A stretch of DNA of 25,606 bases, from assembly GCA_963627615.1 (NCBI GenBank), contig CAVGBV010000026.1, positions 1-25,606 on the forward strand, given 5' to 3'. Positions 22,214 through 25,606 of the stretch are shown here, piece by piece; position 1 is the first letter of the stretch; each line of letters starts with the position of its first letter. The position numbers and the translations under genes were made by a program. The notes beneath the pieces are model-generated. The model ran no database searches. It was not told where the DNA came from and saw only the letters and a program-made list of their open reading frames with translations. This stretch comes from Faecimorpha sp963627615. Its GTDB lineage: Bacteria; Bacillota; Clostridia; Lachnospirales; Bianqueaceae.

Positions 22214-23564
22214 AGAATTCTCTGACTTCAGGTTCTATGTGGAAGGGCCTGCTGTTTTTCGCGATGCCCATCCTACTTGGCAATATCTTTAGCTGTATAA
22301 TACGGCGGATGCGTTTATTGTCGGGCGCTTTCTGGATAAAAACGCTTACGCCGCGGTCAGCTCTTCCGGCAGCCTGATCTTTCTTTTGGTAGGTTTTTTT
22401 AATGGAATCGCGACCGGAGCCGGTGTTGTGATCGCAAGATATTATGGCGCTAAGGAATATGACGGGCTGCGGACGGCAGTGCATACCACGCTTGCTTTTG
22501 GACTCGCGGCGGGAATTCTGCTGACGGTTCTGGGAATGACGTTGACACCGCAGCTTCTGGCATTGATGCGAACGGATCCGGATGTAATGGAGAATTCTGT
22601 CGCGTATTTCCGGATGTATTTTGCCGGAGCCATCGCGATTGTCATGTATAATCTCTGTGTGGGTATTCTGCAGGCAGTGGGGGACAGCAGACATCCGCTA
22701 TACTATCTGATCCTTTCATCTATTATCAATGTCGCTTTGGATCTGCTGTTTGTAGGTGTCTTTCGTTGGGGTGTCTGGTCGGTCGCCTTTGCTACAACAA
22801 TCGCGCAATTCGTCAGTTTGGGACTCTGCCTGTACCGGTTGTGCCATTACGAAACAGTATATCAGGTACACCTCAGTAAGATTCGTTTTGATCTGCCGAT
22901 GTTGAAACAGGTGGTGCGCTTCGGGCTGCCGTCCGGTGTCCAGAATTCGATTATCGCTTTTGCCAATGTGGTTGTTCAGAGCAATATCAATGCGTTTGGA
23001 GCCAATGCGATGGCAGGCTGCGGAACCTATGCCAAGCTGGAGGGCTTTGCCTTTTTACCGATCACATGTTTTTCGATGGCGCTTACGACATTTGTCAGTC
23101 AGAATCTGGGGGCGCAGCAATACGATAGAACAAAGAAAGGAACTCGTCTTGGCATTCTCTGTTCGGTTGTGATGGCAGAGCTGATCGGCGTTACCCTGTT
23201 CGTGCTGGCGGAACCTTTGGTGGCGCTTTTTCAGGGAGACGCCGGTGTGATCGCGATCGGCGTAAAGCAGGCAAGAATGGAGGCTCTGTTCTATTGTTTC
23301 CTGGCTTTTTCCCATTGTATCGCGGGAATTATGCGGGGCGCCGGCAAGCCGACCGTACCGATGTTTGTTATGCTGGCGATCTGGTGCGTACTGCGTGTAA
23401 CCTATATATCCATTGTCGTACCATTATTCGGCCGGATTGAAGTCGTTTTTTCAGCATATCCGCTGACATGGTTTTTAAGCTCGATCGTCTTTTTGATCTA
23501 TTTCCTGAAGTCGGATTGGCTGCATAATTATGACCGGATGAAACAAAAAGGGGCGCTGACATAA
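22210..23564 (+). pseudogene. MATE-family efflux transporter, frameshifted near the N-terminus
   Basis: The gene starts with ATG at 22210, overlapping the upstream stop, and encodes MKNSLTSGSMWKGLLFFAMPILLGNIF up to 22290. The expected family motif FQQLYNTADAF then breaks: after TTT only AG remains of the two Gln codons, so 4 bases (probably CAGC from a CAGCAG repeat) are missing. The frame shifts and stops at TGA 22375-22377, while the correct frame resumes at CTG 22293 (LYNTADAFIVGRFLDKNAYAAVSSSGS) and stays open for over 420 codons to 23564. The rest is a full MATE protein with about 12 helices. Either the gene is a recent pseudogene or the draft has an indel error; the intact remainder favours a very recent event or an error. 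An internal ATG at 22386 would give a truncated product lacking helix 1. Confidence 0.85.
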
Positions 23565-23572
23565 TCAGCGCC
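23543..23572 (-). terminator. Terminator of the cupin-AKR operon
   Basis: Perfect 8-bp stem GGCGCTGA/TCAGCGCC; on the minus strand it is followed by CCCCTTTTTGTTT. It overlaps the end of the convergent MATE gene and lies 64 bases after the AKR stop. Confidence 0.7.
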
Positions 23573-23589
23573 GGATTCAAAAGTATGTG

Positions 23590-23630
23590 AGATACAGTGA
23601 TACGGTGAACGTGTGGCTGTATCTTTTTTT
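23590..23630 (+). terminator. Terminator of the hydrolase-MATE unit
   Basis: Stem AGATACAG/CTGTATCT (23590-23597, 23617-23624) with a 19-base loop that can form a 3-bp inner stem, followed by seven T. Confidence 0.75.
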
Positions 23631-23636
23631 ATGCGT

Positions 23637-24503
23637 TTATGCCAGGGGCTTACCGCTGAATACAGGGAAAAAGCTGAATTCACCATAATCCGCGATAGGT
23701 GCCGTATGCATGAGAGTCTTCATATCCTCTGCGGAAATCGCGAAATCAATATGAGCATTCTCACTCATGTGTGCCGGATTGGCCGTCTTGGGCAGTGCGA
23801 CGGCTCCCAACTCAATAGCATAACGGACGCAGAGCTGCGCGGCAGATACGCCGTATTTGCGGGCCATTTCGGAGATCTTCGGATTCTTAAGCGCTTCTCC
23901 ATGAGCAATCGGAGAATAGGCTTCGACCAGGATGCCCTGTTCCTTACAGAAATCCACCAGTTCCAGAGGAGTATTGCTGATATGCAGCAGAATCTGATTG
24001 ACCATTGGTTTTACACGGCAATCGGCTAACAGATTTTCAAGGTCATCTTTTAAGAAATTGGATACACCGATCACCCTTACCTTACCGGCGGATTGCGCAT
24101 CCTCCAACGCACGCCAGACAGCTTTATTTTCCTTGAAGTAGCGCTTAGAAGCGCGGAATTCCTTCCAAGGCTGGGGAGAGTGGATGATCATCTGGTCCAG
24201 ATAGTCCAGTCCCATTTTTTTCAGGGTTTCGTCAATGGATGCTGCCGCGGCTTCATAAGTTTTCAGCTCGGCAGCTACCTTACTGGCAAGGAACAGTTCC
24301 TGACGGGGAATTCCGCAGGTGCGTACACCTTCGCCGACACCTTGTTCATTTCCGTAGGCTTGTGCTGTATCGATCAGGCGGTATCCCAATTCTACAGCCG
24401 CATGGACGGCTCCTGAAGCGGTGGGATCATCCATCATCCAGGTGCCAAGTCCCAATTTAGGAATATGGATACCGTTAGGTAAGGTATAGTCTTGTAAGGT
24501 CAT
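23637..24503 (-). CDS. Aldo/keto reductase
   Basis: A 288-residue NAD(P)H-dependent oxidoreductase of the AKR5-like (2,5-diketo-gluconate reductase-type) group. The catalytic tetrad is visible: Asp45 and Tyr50 (DTAQAYGNE), Lys75 (ASKV) and His108 (MIIHSP). The cofactor region IGVSNF is present, and KTANPAHMSENA occupies the place of the usual KSTNPERIxEN. The start ATG at 24503 has GGAGG 7 bases upstream; the longer frame to 24674 runs through the cupin gene. It is the second gene of an operon, only 13 bases after the cupin stop, and both are probably controlled by the divergent MerR regulator. A role in carbonyl detoxification is plausible; the substrate is unknown. Confidence 0.9.
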   Translation of the reverse strand: MTLQDYTLPNGIHIPKLGLGTWMMDDPTASGAVHAAVELGYRLIDTAQAYGNEQGVGEGVRTCGIPRQELFLASKVAAELKTYEAAAASIDETLKKMGLDYLDQMIIHSPQPWKEFRASKRYFKENKAVWRALEDAQSAGKVRVIGVSNFLKDDLENLLADCRVKPMVNQILLHISNTPLELVDFCKEQGILVEAYSPIAHGEALKNPKISEMARKYGVSAAQLCVRYAIELGAVALPKTANPAHMSENAHIDFAISAEDMKTLMHTAPIADYGEFSFFPVFSGKPLA

Positions 24504-24516
24504 GATTGTTCCTCCT

Positions 24517-24948
24517 TTACAGTTTGGCGTATTCCGCATCCGACACCGGTTCGCACCATTCATTTTTGCATTCTTTACCGGGAATCTCGATTGCGATATG
24601 GCTGAACCAGCTGTCTTTTTTCGCGCCGTGCCAGTGTTTGACATTGGCGGGAATCGTGATGACGCTTCCTTCATGCAGGCTGACCGCAGGCTTGCCTTCT
24701 TCCTGATACCATCCCTCGCCGGCAGTACAGATCAAGAGCTGACCGCCGCCTTCCGCGGCATGGTGGATATGCCAGTTATTGCGGCATCCAGGCTCAAATG
24801 TCACATTGGCGGCAAACAGGACGCCTTTGGGATCCGTCAGCGGATTCAGAAAAGAGTCTCCGATAAAATATTGAGCATATGCGGTGTTGGGGGTGCCTGT
24901 CCCAAACATGTTTGCCTGCTCGAATGCTTCTTTGTTTTCATATTTCAT
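24517..24948 (-). CDS. Small cupin-domain protein
   Basis: A 143-residue single-domain cupin. The first cupin motif holds His60 and His62 (NWHIHHAAEGGGQLLICTAGEG) and the second holds His105 and His107 (GSVITIPANVKHWHGA), giving the usual metal-binding set. The form resembles the small cupins often found beside carboxymuconolactone decarboxylase-like or AKR genes under MerR control; its activity is not known. The start ATG at 24948 (MKYENKEAFEQAN) has GGAGG 8 bases upstream. The leader of about 70 bases carries a hairpin (24970-25002). First gene of the cupin-AKR operon. Confidence 0.86.
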   Translation of the reverse strand: MKYENKEAFEQANMFGTGTPNTAYAQYFIGDSFLNPLTDPKGVLFAANVTFEPGCRNNWHIHHAAEGGGQLLICTAGEGWYQEEGKPAVSLHEGSVITIPANVKHWHGAKKDSWFSHIAIEIPGKECKNEWCEPVSDAEYAKL

Positions 24949-24969
24949 AGTAAAAACCTCCACATTGTG

Positions 24970-25002
24970 CAGTCCGCTATTGACAGATTTTCTGTCGGAC
25001 TG
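24970..25002. promoter_or_regulatory. Nested inverted repeat over the merR promoter and cupin leader
   Basis: Outer arms CAGTCC/GGACTG (24970-24975, 24997-25002) enclose GACAGA/TCTGTC (24982-24987, 24991-24996) with a 6-base bulge on one side. In DNA it covers the merR -35 box and spacer. In the cupin mRNA it would form a hairpin in the 5' leader. Confidence 0.55.
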
Positions 25003-25008
25003 TATGAT
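24980..25008 (+). promoter_or_regulatory. Sigma-A promoter of merR
   Basis: TTGACA (24980-24985) and TATGAT (25003-25008) have a 17-base spacer. The predicted start near 25015 puts the MerR palindrome (25037-25054) in the transcribed leader, which would allow autorepression by roadblock. Confidence 0.8.
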
Positions 25009-25027
25009 ATTCTTGAACTTCATGTAT

Positions 25028-25058
25028 ATCTTACAACTTAAAGTACACTTTAAGTCAA
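25028..25058 (-). promoter_or_regulatory. MerR-type promoter of the cupin-AKR operon (19-bp spacer)
   Basis: On the minus strand TTGACT (25058-25053) and TAAGAT (25033-25028) are separated by 19 bases, too long for efficient sigma-A use. Such spacers are the mark of promoters that MerR-family proteins activate by twisting the DNA. The palindrome at 25037-25054 fills the spacer. Confidence 0.8.
25037..25054. promoter_or_regulatory. MerR-family operator
   Basis: Perfect palindrome CTTAAAGT-AC-ACTTTAAG centred in the 19-bp spacer of the cupin promoter, with the merR gene starting 37 bases away. Confidence 0.82.
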
Positions 25059-25090
25059 GAGTATTTTTAAATTTTCTGGAGGAATCATTT

Positions 25091-25576
25091 ATGATATATA
25101 CTGTGGGAGAAATGGCCAGACTGCTGGGGGTTACAGCCTCCACCCTGCGCTATTATGATAAGGAGGGTTTGCTGCCGTTTGTGGAGCGCTCTTCCGGCGG
25201 CATCCGCATGTTTCAGGAATCCGATATTGAATGGCTGCAGATCATTGGATGTATGAAAAAAGCCGGAATGTCCATCAAGGATATCCGGCAATATATTCAG
25301 ATGGCGCTGCAGGGGGATGATACCATTGAACTGCGTCTTGCTATGTTTCGCCACCAGCAGGAGGTTTTGAGGAAGCAGATGGAAGAATTGCGGCATACCA
25401 TGCAGATTGTAGAGTATAAATGCTGGTACTATGAAACAGCCAAGGAGGCCGGTACGATTGAGACGCCGCAGAAGATGGAACTTTCAGAGGTGCCGGAGCG
25501 TTTCCGCAAGATCCGGCAGGAGTTACGGACGGCCCCGGGAGCTTTTACCGAATTAACTTCCGATGGATGCCTTTAA
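25091..25576 (+). CDS. MerR-family transcriptional regulator
   Basis: A 161-residue activator. The N-terminal winged helix YTVGEMARLLGVTASTLRYYDKEGLLPF is classic MerR, followed by the wing RMFQESDIEWLQIIGCMKKAGMSIKDIRQYI and a long dimerisation helix (QQEVLRKQMEELRHTMQIVEYKCWYY). The C-terminal tail has no metal-binding Cys cluster; together with the AKR/cupin neighbours this suggests an AdhR-like response to aldehydes or other electrophiles rather than metals. One Cys in the linker helix (IIGCMKKAG) and one in EYKCWYY are possible sensing residues. The start ATG at 25091 has GGAGGA 7 bases upstream; the longer frame from 24884 crosses the promoter and operator. Confidence 0.92.
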   Translation: MIYTVGEMARLLGVTASTLRYYDKEGLLPFVERSSGGIRMFQESDIEWLQIIGCMKKAGMSIKDIRQYIQMALQGDDTIELRLAMFRHQQEVLRKQMEELRHTMQIVEYKCWYYETAKEAGTIETPQKMELSEVPERFRKIRQELRTAPGAFTELTSDGCL

Positions 25577-25606
25577 TTCTGTCCATAACGCGTCATAGAG
25601 CGCGTT
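25553..25606 (-). CDS. Possible C-terminus of a convergent gene
   Basis: On the minus strand the frame entering from the window end reads NALYDALWTELKASIGS and stops at 25555-25553, overlapping the merR 3' end by 24 bases. The composition looks like protein, but 17 residues cannot identify it, and no terminator is seen between merR and the edge. Confidence 0.25.
   Translation of the reverse strand, partial: NALYDALWTELKASIGS

Overview
The window looks like a chromosomal segment of an endospore-forming Clostridia species, most likely Lachnospiraceae-like. The grounds are a SpoIIID gene, strong GGAGG ribosome sites, sigma-A promoters of TTGACA/17/TATAAT type, a tRNA gene without encoded CCA, and protein sequences that read like Firmicutes families throughout. 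I ran no search, so the taxonomic call is an inference. The sequence is a draft: it carries a 10-N gap inside uxaB and a 4-base frameshift in one MATE gene. Mostly it is ordinary core and accessory chromosome; I see no phage, insertion sequence or CRISPR array.

Layout: 1-3677 (+) holds the 3' end of thiI, an ABC-F ATPase overlapping it by 4 bases, and glnS with a strong terminator. 3736-3902 is a self-contained tRNA-Thr(GGT) unit with promoter and terminator. At 3924-7234 a cytoplasmic beta-lactamase-fold serine hydrolase (-) is divergent from a secreted CHAP/SH3/peptidoglycan-binding wall protein (+). At 7333-10407 (-) is the galacturonate operon uxaB-uxaA, with a promoter, a candidate operator and an intercistronic hairpin. 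At 10470-12794 (-) is a ClpE-like zinc-finger AAA+ unfoldase. At 13020-14942 (+) is a cytoplasmic protein that joins a ParB-like N-terminal region to a BMP/PnrA-type ligand-binding domain. A small flavodoxin (-) converges on it and is divergent from a MATE exporter (+) whose leader carries a 17-bp terminator stem between promoter and start codon. At 17167-20641 (+) are two overlapping ABC exporter half-transporters. Then come spoIIID (-) with a sigma-E-like promoter, an Mbeg1-like alpha/beta hydrolase translationally coupled to a second, frameshifted MATE gene (+), and a MerR-controlled divergent unit of cupin plus aldo/keto reductase (-) and merR (+).

How the genes relate: three modules have visible regulatory logic. 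First, uxaB-uxaA convert tagaturonate to altronate and then to 2-keto-3-deoxygluconate, with a likely local operator. Second, the MerR regulator sits opposite the cupin/AKR operon, whose promoter has the 19-bp spacer with a centred palindrome typical of MerR activation. Third, the first MATE gene appears to be controlled by transcription attenuation. The best candidates for undescribed biology are the MATE leader attenuator, the ParB-like/BMP cytosolic fusion protein, and the ClpE-like protein with a methionine-rich insert after its zinc finger. None of these can be called novel without searches.
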